DNA from: an uncultured Collinsella sp.
Lineage (GTDB): Bacteria; Actinomycetota; Coriobacteriia; Coriobacteriales; Coriobacteriaceae
NCBI GenBank assembly: GCA_900556675.1
Contig: USQE01000106.1
Span: 1 to 5,229 of the forward strand
DNA: 5,229 nt
Direction: 5' to 3'
Shown: piece by piece, positions 5,143 to 5,229 of the stretch
How positions within the stretch are numbered: position 1 is the stretch's first letter
Layout: each line of letters begins with the position of its first letter
Made by a program: the position numbers and the translations under genes
Notes under the pieces: generated by a model
Database searches by the model: none
Seen by the model: only the letters and a program-made list of their open reading frames with translations
Told to the model about the DNA's origin: nothing

Positions 5143-5188
5143 TGGGAAAACGAAAGCCCCTCGAAAGCAGCGAGGCTTTCGAGGGGCT
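5143..5188 (-). terminator. Strong intrinsic terminator of a leftward gene beyond the right edge
   Basis: A perfect 14-bp stem (5155-5168 with 5175-5188) has a 6-base loop (5169-5174). On the minus strand it is followed by TTCGTTTTCC, a fair U-tract; the plus side has none. It therefore ends a leftward transcript from beyond base 5229. One frame reaches a TGA at 5190-5188, right at the stem base, and could be that gene's last codons, but two other frames are also open here, so I do not call a CDS. Confidence 0.75.
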
Positions 5189-5229
5189 CATACGGATGGG
5201 TTGCGCCAGGCCGGCAAAATGCCAATACC

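Noticed and set aside
5188..5229. Possible C-terminal tail of a leftward gene ending GILPAWRNPSV with TGA at the terminator base
   Set aside because: The position is attractive, but only 13 codons are in the window and the other two frames are open over the same bases, so the frame cannot be chosen.

Overview
The window looks like GC-rich chromosomal DNA from a Gram-positive gut-type actinobacterium. Class Coriobacteriia (a Collinsella-like genome) is my best guess, from overall protein character, GC-rich coding with AT-rich promoters, and the style of the intergenic repeats. No marker gene is present to prove this. Every convincing gene is on the minus strand, so transcription runs right to left.

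Layout in transcription order (right to left). At the right edge, a strong terminator (5143-5188) closes a gene that lies outside the window. Next come an AT-rich control region (5011-5140) and a GntR/UTRA repressor gene (4291-5010). A 314-bp intergenic region (3977-4290) follows. It is not empty: it holds two loop-symmetric hairpins, each joined to the same short motifs, and a separate 76-bp element with 15-bp inverted ends. A recQ helicase gene (1994-3976) then has its own -10 box. Two bases after its stop starts a second GntR/UTRA repressor gene (1236-1991). A 144-bp spacer contains a promoter bracketed by two pairs of 10-bp tandem repeats. The last gene (123-1091) encodes a double-SIS protein of the FrlB/FraB (fructosamine 6-phosphate deglycase) type, followed by a terminator hairpin (51-81).

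How the genes may work together. The SIS enzyme would split a phosphorylated Amadori compound (sugar-amino acid adduct) into a hexose phosphate and an amino acid. The adjacent GntR/UTRA protein is the natural candidate for its ligand-responsive repressor, and the repeat pairs around the promoter are candidate operators. No transporter or kinase for such a substrate is visible, so they would have to lie elsewhere, possibly left of the window. RecQ is a housekeeping DNA-repair helicase that appears to share a transcript with the repressor gene; no functional link is evident. The two repressors are close paralogues (44 of 66 identical residues over the DNA-binding domain).

I see no wholly new system. 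The parts most worth following up are the phased repeat operators and the compound repeat between recQ and the second repressor gene.
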